Shown piece after piece: positions 1 through 9,098 of a DNA stretch of 64,000 nt. The position numbers and the translations under genes were made by a program. The first letter of the stretch is position 1, and every line of letters begins with the position of its first letter. The notes under the pieces are model-generated. The model was not told the DNA's origin and did not search any database. It was given only the letters and a program-made list of their open reading frames with translations. This DNA comes from Treponema sp. (lineage in GTDB: Bacteria > Spirochaetota > Spirochaetia > Treponematales > Breznakiellaceae), in NCBI GenBank assembly GCA_009784975.1, contig WQXG01000001.1:1-64000 (forward strand), read 5' to 3'.

Positions 1-59
1 ACCGCTTCTGTTTTAAATTCCTGTGTGTACTGTCGTCTTTCTTTCATTTTCTTTGCCAT
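1..59 (-). CDS. N-terminus of IS3-family-like transposase OrfA (partial, runs off left edge)
   Basis: Minus strand reads ATG...=MAKKMKERRQYTQEFKTEAV, the typical IS3 OrfA HTH start (RRxYTxEFKxEAV); Shine-Dalgarno AAGGAGAGG just upstream (fwd 64-72). Confidence 0.6.
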   Translation of the reverse strand, partial: MAKKMKERRQYTQEFKTEA

Positions 60-117
60 TTTTCCTCTCCTTACATTGTAATTTGTGCTTATCTTTGTGT
101 ATACCGGAGGGGGGTAA

Positions 118-240
118 ACCCATAGTGTTACCCATAGAATAAACGGTAATGAAATCAGAGATGTTTCTGATAGGGTCGTCAGCAGATTGAATGATAATGA
201 AGTTAGAGACATTGGTGATTCTGTAACTCATAGGTTTTAA
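118..240 (+). pseudogene. 5'-truncated copy of 16-aa solenoid-repeat protein (THSVTHRINGNEIRDVSDRVVSRLNDNEVRDIGDSVTHRF*)
   Basis: In-frame read without a start codon, preceded by TAA at 115-117; same repeat unit and same C-terminal VTHRF* as the ORF at 9099-9338. Confidence 0.65.
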
Positions 241-272
241 AAATATATAAATATCTATAGGAGGATATTAAA

Positions 273-545
273 ATGGTTTATTATGTTGTTGATTCATGTC
301 ATAATGACCGCTCGGGTGGCGGCGCAGAAGGATGGATGTATTTAAAAGAAGTGCAGGGAGAATCTATGCCAAAAAGTAGTTTGAATCATAACGCTAATGG
401 GTTCATAAGAATGGAATACTTTTCCACTTATAAAGAGGCAAAAGATTTTTTTCAAACGAATTTTATGGCATATTTGAATGGACGTAATTTTTATATAGAT
501 ACGCACGATATGGTAGGAAATGATAAATGTATTGTTGATAACTAG
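273..545 (+). CDS. hypothetical protein, 90 aa (paralogue of 696-968)
   Basis: SD aggagg; strong similarity to next 90-aa ORF (MVYYVxDSCHN...GGAEGWM.LKE.QGESMP...HNANGF.R.EY.STYKEA). Confidence 0.75.
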   Translation: MVYYVVDSCHNDRSGGGAEGWMYLKEVQGESMPKSSLNHNANGFIRMEYFSTYKEAKDFFQTNFMAYLNGRNFYIDTHDMVGNDKCIVDN

Positions 546-615
546 GTTAAATTAGATGTTTTCATAAAATATTTTACAAAAGTAAAAATAGAAGAACTAT
601 TTCAAGGAGCAAATT

Positions 616-663
616 ATGGCAGACATTAGAGACATTAATGGCAATGTTACCCATAGGTTTTAA
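616..663 (+). CDS. one-unit solenoid-repeat peptide MADIRDINGNVTHRF (15 aa)
   Basis: SD caaggagc 5-6 nt upstream; N-terminus MADIRDxNGNVTHR and C-terminus VTHRF identical in layout to 9099-9338 ORF. Confidence 0.5.
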   Translation: MADIRDINGNVTHRF

Positions 664-695
664 AAAATATAAATATCTACTAGGAGGATATTAAA

Positions 696-968
696 ATGGT
701 TTATTATGTTTTTGATTCGTGTCATAACTATACCGCAAATGGTGGTGCAGAAGGCTGGATGGTACTTAAAGAGGAACAGGGAGAATCTATGCCCGAAGGT
801 AGTATGGTTCATAATGCTAATGGGTTCACAAGAACGGAATACTATTCCACTTATAAAGAGGCAGAAGAAATATTTCGAAGAAATTTTTCGGACTACTCGC
901 GTGCAAAAAATCAATATATAGAAACACACGATATGGTAATGAATGATAGATATATTATTAATACTTAA
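696..968 (+). CDS. hypothetical protein, 90 aa (paralogue of 273-545)
   Basis: SD taggaggatatt; tandem duplicate. Confidence 0.75.
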   Translation: MVYYVFDSCHNYTANGGAEGWMVLKEEQGESMPEGSMVHNANGFTRTEYYSTYKEAEEIFRRNFSDYSRAKNQYIETHDMVMNDRYIINT

Positions 969-1110
969 GTTAAATCAGATATTTTTGTTAGTTGAAGTTA
1001 AAATAATTAGTTTAGTTTTTAAACTAATAATGCCAAATATAAATAAGTATTTAGCATACTAATAAAAAGACTGCTTGTTGAGCGGGTATATTCTAGAAAA
1101 GGAGAAAAAA

Positions 1111-1224
1111 ATGACTTACAGCAAACCTCAGGTACTTGCACAAAACAGCAAGCAAGGATCATTTGCAGCGGGTTGTCCAGCTGAAAACAGATGGTGGTGT
1201 CAAAACTGCGAAATGAAACCGTAA
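1111..1224 (+). CDS. candidate RiPP precursor peptide, 37 aa: MTYSKPQVLAQNSKQGSFAAGCPAENRWWCQNCEMKP
   Basis: SD aaaggag 7 nt upstream; leader-like N-terminus, Cys/Trp-rich C-terminus with 3 Cys; located 64 nt upstream of radical SAM/SPASM protein with PqqD-like N-terminus. Below ORF-track length cut-off. Confidence 0.75.
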   Translation: MTYSKPQVLAQNSKQGSFAAGCPAENRWWCQNCEMKP

Positions 1225-1288
1225 TTTATTCTGAGAAAAAGAGTTTTTTCTGTTCTCTTGAAAAACAGAATTTAAAATAAGGAGTAAA

Positions 1289-2728
1289 ATGCTCTATCGG
1301 CAAAAATTCGATACCTTTATTCGCCGCTACGATGACGTGGGATATATTATGAATAAAAGCGACTTAAGTGACCGTGTCGTCGATCTAGCAGGAGCTGTTT
1401 TTCTCGAAGTGCTTTCTCGGAAAGGTCAGAGTATAGAAGTGCTTGCTGTGAAAATTGCACGAACATTTATTGACGTTGATATAAATACATTAGAAAAAGA
1501 TGCTGCAGAATTTTATGCCATGTTAGAAGAGGATGGCTTCATAGTCTCTGGCGAAACGGAAGAGGAACTTGACAGAAAAGATACACGCTTTTCGTATTCT
1601 ACGTTGAATCCTAAAACTGTCAGAACCGATTTTACCCCTGGAATTAAACGTGTGAACAAAACTACCCAAGAATTTCTTAATGAAAATTTCAAGGATAATC
1701 CGCATTTAGCTTCATTCCAAATAGAGCTTACAAGTCGTTGTAACGAGCGTTGTATTCATTGTTATATTCCACACAAATATAAACTCGAAGATATTGCTCC
1801 AGATTTTTTTTATGACGTGCTTGACCAATGTAGAAATATGGGATTACTCAGTTTAACTCTATCTGGTGGTGAACCGATGTTACATCCAATGTTTTGCGAT
1901 TTTTTGAGTAAAGCAAAGGAATATGATTTTTCTATCAACATTCTTTCTAACTTCACCCTTCTTAACGACGAAATAATTGCAGAAATGAAGGCAAACCGCC
2001 TTTCTAGTGTTCAGGTATCGCTGTACAGTATGAAACCAGAAATACACGATGGTATTACGAAACTTCCTGGCTCTTTTGAAAAAACGAAAAACTCAATTCT
2101 GAAGTTGATTGAAAACAATATACCATTGCAAATAAGCTGTCCCACCATGAAACAAAACAAAAATTGCTATATTGATGTAATGAAGTGGGCACGAGAGAAC
2201 AAATGTCGCACGGTATCTGACTTCATAATGATGGCACGCTACGACGGTTGTGTCGAAAATTTGGAAAACCGACTTTCTATTGATGAGACGGAAAAACTTA
2301 TAAATGATGTTCTTGACAACGATCAAGAATATAGGATGGAATTGCTAGGTGCAAATATCGATGCTATCAATGTTCGGGATATTTCCGAAGACAAAATTTG
2401 TGGTGTGTGTATTGATACTCTGTGCATGGTGGCAAATGGTAATGTCTATCCTTGCTCTGGTTGGCAGAGCTATGTTTGTGGCAATTTAAAAGAAACCCCA
2501 CTACGTGAGATTTGGGAAAACTCATCCAAGGTCATGTATTTGCGTAGCTTGCGTAAAAAAGATTTCCCAATATGCCTTGAATGTATAGATAGAAATTTCT
2601 GTGCGATGTGCATGGTTCGCAATGGTAATGAGGATCCTGATGGTAATTTTCTAAAAATTAACGAGCACTTCTGTAAGGTAGCAGCACTAAATCGTAAAAT
2701 CGTTTTAGAATGGAAAAAAGCACACTAG
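1289..2728 (+). CDS. radical SAM/SPASM peptide maturase with N-terminal PqqD-like (RRE) domain
   Basis: CNERCIHC (CX3CX2C) motif; C-terminal SPASM cysteines (CGVCIDTLC...YPCSGW...CLECIDRNFCAMC); ~95-aa N-terminal PqqD-like region. Confidence 0.85.
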   Translation: MLYRQKFDTFIRRYDDVGYIMNKSDLSDRVVDLAGAVFLEVLSRKGQSIEVLAVKIARTFIDVDINTLEKDAAEFYAMLEEDGFIVSGETEEELDRKDTRFSYSTLNPKTVRTDFTPGIKRVNKTTQEFLNENFKDNPHLASFQIELTSRCNERCIHCYIPHKYKLEDIAPDFFYDVLDQCRNMGLLSLTLSGGEPMLHPMFCDFLSKAKEYDFSINILSNFTLLNDEIIAEMKANRLSSVQVSLYSMKPEIHDGITKLPGSFEKTKNSILKLIENNIPLQISCPTMKQNKNCYIDVMKWARENKCRTVSDFIMMARYDGCVENLENRLSIDETEKLINDVLDNDQEYRMELLGANIDAINVRDISEDKICGVCIDTLCMVANGNVYPCSGWQSYVCGNLKETPLREIWENSSKVMYLRSLRKKDFPICLECIDRNFCAMCMVRNGNEDPDGNFLKINEHFCKVAALNRKIVLEWKKAH

Positions 2729-2746
2729 TCAATTTGGAGATTAATT

Positions 2747-3190
2747 TTGCATTGTTCAGTATATGACATAGGTAAATTGACGGATTATAAATTCGTTGTT
2801 ATATTTGCTCGTTTTAATTATAAATGGGTATTATGCAAACATAAAGATAGAATTACCTGGGAGTTACCCGGAGGGGGTATCAAACTTGGTGAGACAACAA
2901 TAGATGCAGCAAAAAGAGAGTTATATGAGGAAACAGGAGCAATAAATTTCAGCATCATTCCTATTTGTGATTATAGTTTTTCATTATCAAACGCTCAGGT
3001 ATTTTTTGCAAGTATTGATAATATTGGTAATATCCCAGAAAGTGAAATTGATTATGTGCAATTTTTTGATACATTTCCTGAGGATATAACATATCCTGAG
3101 GATAAAAACGAATTAATACCATATGTTCTAAATAAAATAAAAGAGAGGAATATATATGATTGTAAAACATACTATAGACGATTTCAATAA
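2747..3190 (+). CDS. Nudix hydrolase (TTG start)
   Basis: Nudix box GGIKLGETTIDAAKRELYEETGA. Confidence 0.8.
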   Translation: MHCSVYDIGKLTDYKFVVIFARFNYKWVLCKHKDRITWELPGGGIKLGETTIDAAKRELYEETGAINFSIIPICDYSFSLSNAQVFFASIDNIGNIPESEIDYVQFFDTFPEDITYPEDKNELIPYVLNKIKERNIYDCKTYYRRFQ

Positions 3191-4013
3191 CCTTTGGCAA
3201 TTATCAGAGGCTGGTAAATCCGCAAATTCAAAAGTGTTTTGGGCAGATATAGCCGACAATTGGATTTCTGAATTCGTTTCAGAGGAAAAAGGTAAGCCTT
3301 GGGTTCATCATAGAGTATGTGCAACATCAAATTATTTAAAACAAAACGATTTGATAAACTCGAAATGTTCTGTTGTTGATATTGGATGCGGTCCAGGTCT
3401 TTTTGTAATAGAATTTGCTAAAACTGCAAAATACGCAATGGGTATAGATTATTCAAATCGTTTTATTCAATATGGTCGCGATGTTGCAAAAATTCAAGGA
3501 ATACATAATGTAGAATTTTGTGAATATGATTTTGAAAATATAGATATTGATAGCATGGGACTTACAGGAGCCTTTGATTTAGCATTTTCTTGTATAAGTG
3601 GTGCGATTTGTTCTTTGGAATCAATTAATAAACTAATGAAGATGAGTCATTCATGGTGCTATTGTTCAAATTTTGTAAGTGTGAATGATAGTCTTATAAA
3701 AGCAATTTGTTATGATATTTTTGGAGAACATTATAAATCTCATCATAATGGAACTGGCTTCTACTCTCTTTTTAATATTCTTTGGTTAATGGGTTATCGT
3801 CCTGAAACAAACTACTTTGTAGAGTCTCATACAGAAGTAATTGTACCTACATGGGAAAAAGCACAAGAATTTGCAAATAGGTGTCATCATAAAACACCAG
3901 AAGAAACAGAAAAAATATTTAATTGGCTTAATTCACATAGAGAGATAGAGCGGAAGGTAGAATATGCCTACGGTGGAATTCTTTGGGATATTCGTATAAA
4001 GGATGGGCGCTAA
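3156..4013 (+). CDS. class I SAM-dependent methyltransferase
   Basis: VVDIGCGPGLFVIEFA motif I. Confidence 0.8.
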   Translation: MIVKHTIDDFNNLWQLSEAGKSANSKVFWADIADNWISEFVSEEKGKPWVHHRVCATSNYLKQNDLINSKCSVVDIGCGPGLFVIEFAKTAKYAMGIDYSNRFIQYGRDVAKIQGIHNVEFCEYDFENIDIDSMGLTGAFDLAFSCISGAICSLESINKLMKMSHSWCYCSNFVSVNDSLIKAICYDIFGEHYKSHHNGTGFYSLFNILWLMGYRPETNYFVESHTEVIVPTWEKAQEFANRCHHKTPEETEKIFNWLNSHREIERKVEYAYGGILWDIRIKDGR

Positions 4014-4061
4014 GTAAATAAAGATACTGTGAAAGATAAATATTAACTAAGGAGTAATAAT

Positions 4062-5033
4062 ATGCAAAAAAACAATGTTTTAAATAATATTACAGTGGCA
4101 AAGATCGTTACTGGTACTTACGGACAAAAGGGTTGTACTTGTAATTGCCCTGGATGTTTTTTAGGAACTTATGATGCATTAGGTAAACCAAAATATCAAG
4201 GGACAATAGAGCAAGTTATTGAAATGGTATCCCTATTACCAAACTTGAAGTCTGTCATATTATATGGAAATCCGGATATATCTGTTGATCCGCAGTTTTG
4301 TAATGAAGCAGCAAAATATCTTCAATCCCTTAAAAAAAGTATAGTTATGTTTACTTCTGGTATTGGCGGTGCAAAAATAATTAAAGAAATTATGAATGGT
4401 ATTAATCCTGAATCTGTTTCAATAAATATTTCTGTTGATTCAATTGATGAGAAAAAACTTCGTATGTTACGGGGATGTAATATATCATTACAAAACATTG
4501 TTGATAGTATGATGTGTTGTAATGAAATAAAAGTTCCTTTTAGTATATCAACAAATATTTGGCCATTGACAGCAAATGATGACTTTTTTAATTTTAAAAA
4601 ATATTTTTTATCGTACGGTGCTCAAAAAATCCGTTTTCATTTTGGATCACCTGATGGTGCAATAACAGAAATGCCCCATATTAATGAAGATTCATTTTTA
4701 GAAATAAGAAATAAATTAAGAGAAGTGGGCGGCAGGGTACCTGCTATTCTTGTTACTAAAGAAGAATATGTCAAATGGAAGCTGGATACCTATCGCCCAC
4801 AGTGTATTAAAGCACATAAACTGCATGTTTTTCTTGAGCAAGATGGAATAAAAGCAGCAGCATGCTGCGGAATATTAGCACAACAAAATCCAGAAAAACA
4901 TATTGTTGACATCAGAAAAGTTGAACATCTTGAATCAAGCAATGTAAAACGGTGTCCTTGTGCAGAAAAAAGTTTGGGATATAAATGTAATTTTTTAATT
5001 CCTGTTTGCAGAAGTTTTAGCTGTCCGGAATAA
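4062..5033 (+). CDS. radical SAM protein (second maturase-type)
   Basis: CTCNCPGC gives CX3CX2C; radical SAM TIM-barrel-like strands; Cys-rich C-terminus. Confidence 0.75.
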   Translation: MQKNNVLNNITVAKIVTGTYGQKGCTCNCPGCFLGTYDALGKPKYQGTIEQVIEMVSLLPNLKSVILYGNPDISVDPQFCNEAAKYLQSLKKSIVMFTSGIGGAKIIKEIMNGINPESVSINISVDSIDEKKLRMLRGCNISLQNIVDSMMCCNEIKVPFSISTNIWPLTANDDFFNFKKYFLSYGAQKIRFHFGSPDGAITEMPHINEDSFLEIRNKLREVGGRVPAILVTKEEYVKWKLDTYRPQCIKAHKLHVFLEQDGIKAAACCGILAQQNPEKHIVDIRKVEHLESSNVKRCPCAEKSLGYKCNFLIPVCRSFSCPE

Positions 5034-5084
5034 GTTTTATAAGAAATAAAGAATCTAATTTAATATAAAATGAGGTAATGAAAA

Positions 5085-6434
5085 TTGTTTGATGTTGTAA
5101 TTATTGGTGCTGGTCCAGCAGGATTATCTGCGGCATATTCATTAGTAAAAAATAATTCTAAACTAAAGGTTGCATTATTTGAGGCTGGTAGTAGCAGAGA
5201 TAAAAGTATATGTAGTTTACCAACAGAATCACAATGTAAAAAATGTGAAAATTGCGAAACAATTACAGGTTTTGGTGGATGCTTTTTGCCCTTTCATGCA
5301 TCAAAACTCAGCTTTCCTCCATCGGGTAAGCGATTGGCAAAAATTATGGGAGATGATGAATACAAAAGAATTTGTAAAATTATTTGGTCTTTATATTGTG
5401 ATTTAATTAAAAAACCTGATTTGGTTTATCCAAAACTAATAGAGAACATCAATTTACTGGAACGTTCAATAATATCACGTAATTGTGAAATGGTTTTATA
5501 CAAATATCCAATTCATCTCTCAAATGAAAAAGAACATTCACTATTCATTAATGAAATATATAAAACATTGGTAGAAAATGATGTAGAAATATTTACTAAC
5601 CAGTTTATTGATATTGAACATAATATTGATATTAAAAATAAAACATTGACAATACGTGGAAATGACACTATTAAGTTCAAGAGTATCTTTTTGGCAACTG
5701 GAAGACGTGGTTTTAATCAAACGCAAAACTTTTTTAATGCAAATGGAATTTTAAGAAAAAAAGAAAATGCTAATTTTGGTATTAGATATATGATACCATC
5801 AAAATATCTCAATATAATATCCTCCTTACATCCAGATTTTAAAGTAAAACTTCAAACGCCAGAAGCAGAACTTGAGACGTTTTGTTTCAGTAATAGTCAT
5901 AACGGAGGACGTGTTGACTTTTTACAATATGATGAATTTTTAAATATAGATGGGCATATCTCTGTTAATGCTGAAGGTGATATGATAAAAAATATGGCTT
6001 ATGGAAATTTTGCAGTACTCTATAAAAACCTCAAAAAAATTATAACCTACAAAGAAATTGTTTCTCGTATAGATCAAATGACTATTCATAATTTTAAACG
6101 AATTCCCATTGGGAATTCTTTATTTGTATCAAACAATTCTGAGTTATCGCAATTTTTTCACGAATTTGAGTTTAAAAGCATAATTAAATTTTCTATGGAT
6201 ATTTTTAACATTATCGCAGACCTTAATAAGATTGATTTAGATAATCTTCTAAAAGAAATATATGTATATGGTCCTGAAATAGAAAATATCTGGGGTGAAA
6301 TTAAAATAATAAATAGCTCTTTTGAAATTGCTGATAATGTTTTTGCAATTGGCGATTGTACAGGTCTTGCTCAAGGGGTTATTTCATCCATGGCAATGGG
6401 ATATAAAGCAGGTGAAATGTATGGGTGTAAATAA
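5085..6434 (+). CDS. FAD-dependent NAD(P)-type oxidoreductase (TTG start)
   Basis: GAGPAGLSAA dinucleotide fold; C-terminal AIGDCTGLAQGVISSMAMG; extra Cys cluster CSLPTESQCKKCENC. Confidence 0.8.
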   Translation: MFDVVIIGAGPAGLSAAYSLVKNNSKLKVALFEAGSSRDKSICSLPTESQCKKCENCETITGFGGCFLPFHASKLSFPPSGKRLAKIMGDDEYKRICKIIWSLYCDLIKKPDLVYPKLIENINLLERSIISRNCEMVLYKYPIHLSNEKEHSLFINEIYKTLVENDVEIFTNQFIDIEHNIDIKNKTLTIRGNDTIKFKSIFLATGRRGFNQTQNFFNANGILRKKENANFGIRYMIPSKYLNIISSLHPDFKVKLQTPEAELETFCFSNSHNGGRVDFLQYDEFLNIDGHISVNAEGDMIKNMAYGNFAVLYKNLKKIITYKEIVSRIDQMTIHNFKRIPIGNSLFVSNNSELSQFFHEFEFKSIIKFSMDIFNIIADLNKIDLDNLLKEIYVYGPEIENIWGEIKIINSSFEIADNVFAIGDCTGLAQGVISSMAMGYKAGEMYGCK

Positions 6435-6460
6435 TAAACCCCAGTCTATACTGTGGCTGA

Positions 6461-7144
6461 ATGAAGGATAAAAGTATGAATGAAGATATTAGGAAATATT
6501 TTGATAGAGCAGAAAAGTACGAAAAATCTCGCCCAGAATATCCAAAAATTATTTTGGATTATTTATTAAGTTTTGATTTTTCAAAAAATACAATAATCGC
6601 CGATATTGGTTCTGGTACAGGAAAATTATCAAAAATATTTCTGGAAAATGGTAATAAAGTATATACTGTAGAACCAAATGAAAATATGAGAAAAATGACT
6701 GATTCATTATTTGGTAAATATAGTAATTATCATTCAATGAATGGAACCGCAGAAAATACAGGATTACCAGATAAAAGCATTGATATCATTACTGTTGCAC
6801 AAGCATTTCACTGGTTTGATACAATAAAAGCATTAATGGAATTTAGAAAAATATTAAAAGATAATGGATTATTGATTTTATTATGGAATAAAAGTAATGC
6901 GAAAACGATATTCCAAAAAGAAATTAATAATATATTTAGTAATATTATTAATAAAAATGAAACGATTCATAACAAATTATCAGAAAATGACATAATAAAT
7001 ACATTTAAAATATTTTATAAAAAAGTTGTTATTGAAAATTATGCGGATAATGATTTCAATGATGTGATAGATGGAATATTTTCTTATCCTTATGCTCCGG
7101 AAAAAGGTACATCAGAATATAAAGAAATATATAATAAGATATAA
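6461..7144 (+). CDS. class I SAM-dependent methyltransferase
   Basis: IADIGSGTGKLSKIFLENG; AQAFHWFD motif. Confidence 0.8.
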   Translation: MKDKSMNEDIRKYFDRAEKYEKSRPEYPKIILDYLLSFDFSKNTIIADIGSGTGKLSKIFLENGNKVYTVEPNENMRKMTDSLFGKYSNYHSMNGTAENTGLPDKSIDIITVAQAFHWFDTIKALMEFRKILKDNGLLILLWNKSNAKTIFQKEINNIFSNIINKNETIHNKLSENDIINTFKIFYKKVVIENYADNDFNDVIDGIFSYPYAPEKGTSEYKEIYNKI

Positions 7145-7222
7145 ATAATATTTAATAAATATAATAATAATGGAATAGTTAAATATAATTATGATACAGA
7201 AATATATATTGGGAGTATATAA

Positions 7223-8143
7223 ATGATATACAAATTATTAAAAAATTGGGATATAGCCGAAATTCTTTCATATACAGAATTGAAGAAAAATATTTATAAA
7301 ATAGAAACAACAGGAAATTATTACATCTTGAAATCTAAAAATTATTCTAATAAAAATATATATGAAAACTATCATTTTAATGATAAAAATATTGAATTTC
7401 AAATTGAAAGTCCTATTTTAACTAAAGAAGGAAAATATTATATAGAAAATAAAGAGAAAATACATGTTCTGTTTAATTTTATAGATGGGAAACATATTAA
7501 TGAATATTATAACGATAACTATTTAATACAAGCAGAGTTAATAGGGAAGACAATCGCTTCTTTTCATTCTATTATTAGAGAAAAAGAGAAATATAACTTA
7601 AAAAATATGGATATAACTGAAAATATAATAAATAATGTGTATAATACAATATTAAATAATAAAACAATTATTGATTTTAATTTTATTTCTATGTTAATAG
7701 ATGACTTTAAGCATAACTTTATTTCATTATATAACGATTTACCAAAACAAATTATTCATAAAGATATTCATACAAAAAATATCTTGTTTAAAAACGGTAA
7801 AATATCTGGAATTATTGATTTGGAATTATTAACATATGGGATTAGAATATATGATGTATGTTATTGTTCTGCAAATATTTTATGTGATAAAATTGATGAC
7901 AACATAAATATAAATAAATGGTTCAAAATATTTTATCAGATAATTAAAGCATATAATAGTATTATAAAAATAACAGAAAATGAAAAGAAAGGTATAGTTT
8001 ATGTTCTTTATTCAAACGAATTAAAATATATAGATTTTTATATTAAACAAAAAAATATGAAAGGAATAAAAACAGCAGAAAAAATGTTAAAATGGTTATA
8101 CGGGAATCAACAAAAAATTAAAAATGAAATTGATAAAATATAA
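7223..8143 (+). CDS. aminoglycoside phosphotransferase (APH)-like kinase
   Basis: IIHKDIHTKNILF catalytic loop and GIIDLE. Confidence 0.75.
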   Translation: MIYKLLKNWDIAEILSYTELKKNIYKIETTGNYYILKSKNYSNKNIYENYHFNDKNIEFQIESPILTKEGKYYIENKEKIHVLFNFIDGKHINEYYNDNYLIQAELIGKTIASFHSIIREKEKYNLKNMDITENIINNVYNTILNNKTIIDFNFISMLIDDFKHNFISLYNDLPKQIIHKDIHTKNILFKNGKISGIIDLELLTYGIRIYDVCYCSANILCDKIDDNININKWFKIFYQIIKAYNSIIKITENEKKGIVYVLYSNELKYIDFYIKQKNMKGIKTAEKMLKWLYGNQQKIKNEIDKI

Positions 8144-8158
8144 GAGGGTATTTTAAGT

Positions 8159-8677
8159 ATGGATAGAAAAAGAGTAATAGCAGCAATAATTTATGAAAGT
8201 AAAATTGCAATGATATACAATATTATTGAACCTAATAAAATGTTTTGGACTCTTCCTGGCGGAAGAGTAGAAAATGGAGAAAATCTGGAAGAAGCTGTAA
8301 TTCGTGAAGCATTAGAAGAAGTAAATTTAAATATAAAAATAATAAGATACCTATTCAGTCGAAAATACTCAGATGGAATTGAACATTGTTTTTTAGGAGA
8401 GCCATTAGATCCGGAAAATATTAAGACTGGAAGTGATCCAGAATATAAAGCAGAAAAACAAATAATTAAAAAAGCAGAATGGAAAAATATATTAGATGTT
8501 AAAAATGATATACAGGTATCAATTGTATTAAAACATTTAACTGAAATTGAATGTTTTAAATATAAAATTAATGATGGTTTTAAGAGTGATAAAGATTTAG
8601 TAATTTCAAATATTGAAATGGCAATTGAAATTGATTCCCAAAATAAAGATTATCGTGAAGCCCTTGAAGAATTATAA
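8159..8677 (+). CDS. Nudix hydrolase
   Basis: GGRVENGENLEEAVIREALEEVNL Nudix box. Confidence 0.8.
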   Translation: MDRKRVIAAIIYESKIAMIYNIIEPNKMFWTLPGGRVENGENLEEAVIREALEEVNLNIKIIRYLFSRKYSDGIEHCFLGEPLDPENIKTGSDPEYKAEKQIIKKAEWKNILDVKNDIQVSIVLKHLTEIECFKYKINDGFKSDKDLVISNIEMAIEIDSQNKDYREALEEL

Positions 8678-8744
8678 AGGAAGTAGAACTTTACCTGTTG
8701 CCATTATGATAGTAAACTTGATAAAATTATCAAAGGAGACAAAA

Positions 8745-9062
8745 ATGGCAAATGAAAACTGGGAAGAAACCATAACAGCCGAAATTGAAAGATTACACGA
8801 ACAAGCAGATGAAGCAGCATTTGTAAGATTCATTGAATTATCAGATATGGGTAAGGATGCTGGTAATGACAATATGCAAATAATTGGATTAATGAATGCT
8901 GCTGCTATTGCCTGTAAAATGGGTAATTACGAACTTTGTCTTGCTGTAGTAGACAAAGCTAATACAGTTGACGAAGAAATATGTACAAATTATATGCAGA
9001 CACAACCCCGTATGTATGAAATGATGAAGACATTATCAGAAGCAGGCGAGTTTGATAAATAG
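8745..9062 (+). CDS. hypothetical protein, 105 aa
   Basis: SD caaaggagac before internal ATG at 8745, in frame with the longer 8613 ORF. Confidence 0.65.
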   Translation: MANENWEETITAEIERLHEQADEAAFVRFIELSDMGKDAGNDNMQIIGLMNAAAIACKMGNYELCLAVVDKANTVDEEICTNYMQTQPRMYEMMKTLSEAGEFDK

Positions 9063-9098
9063 CTTAAAATATGATAAGCTTAAAAAAAGGAGCAAAAA

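Noticed and set aside
1225-1288. Attenuator between precursor and maturase (AGAAAAA-gag-TTTTTCT)
   Set aside because: Stem is purely A/T plus one G-C and too weak to claim as a terminator without data.
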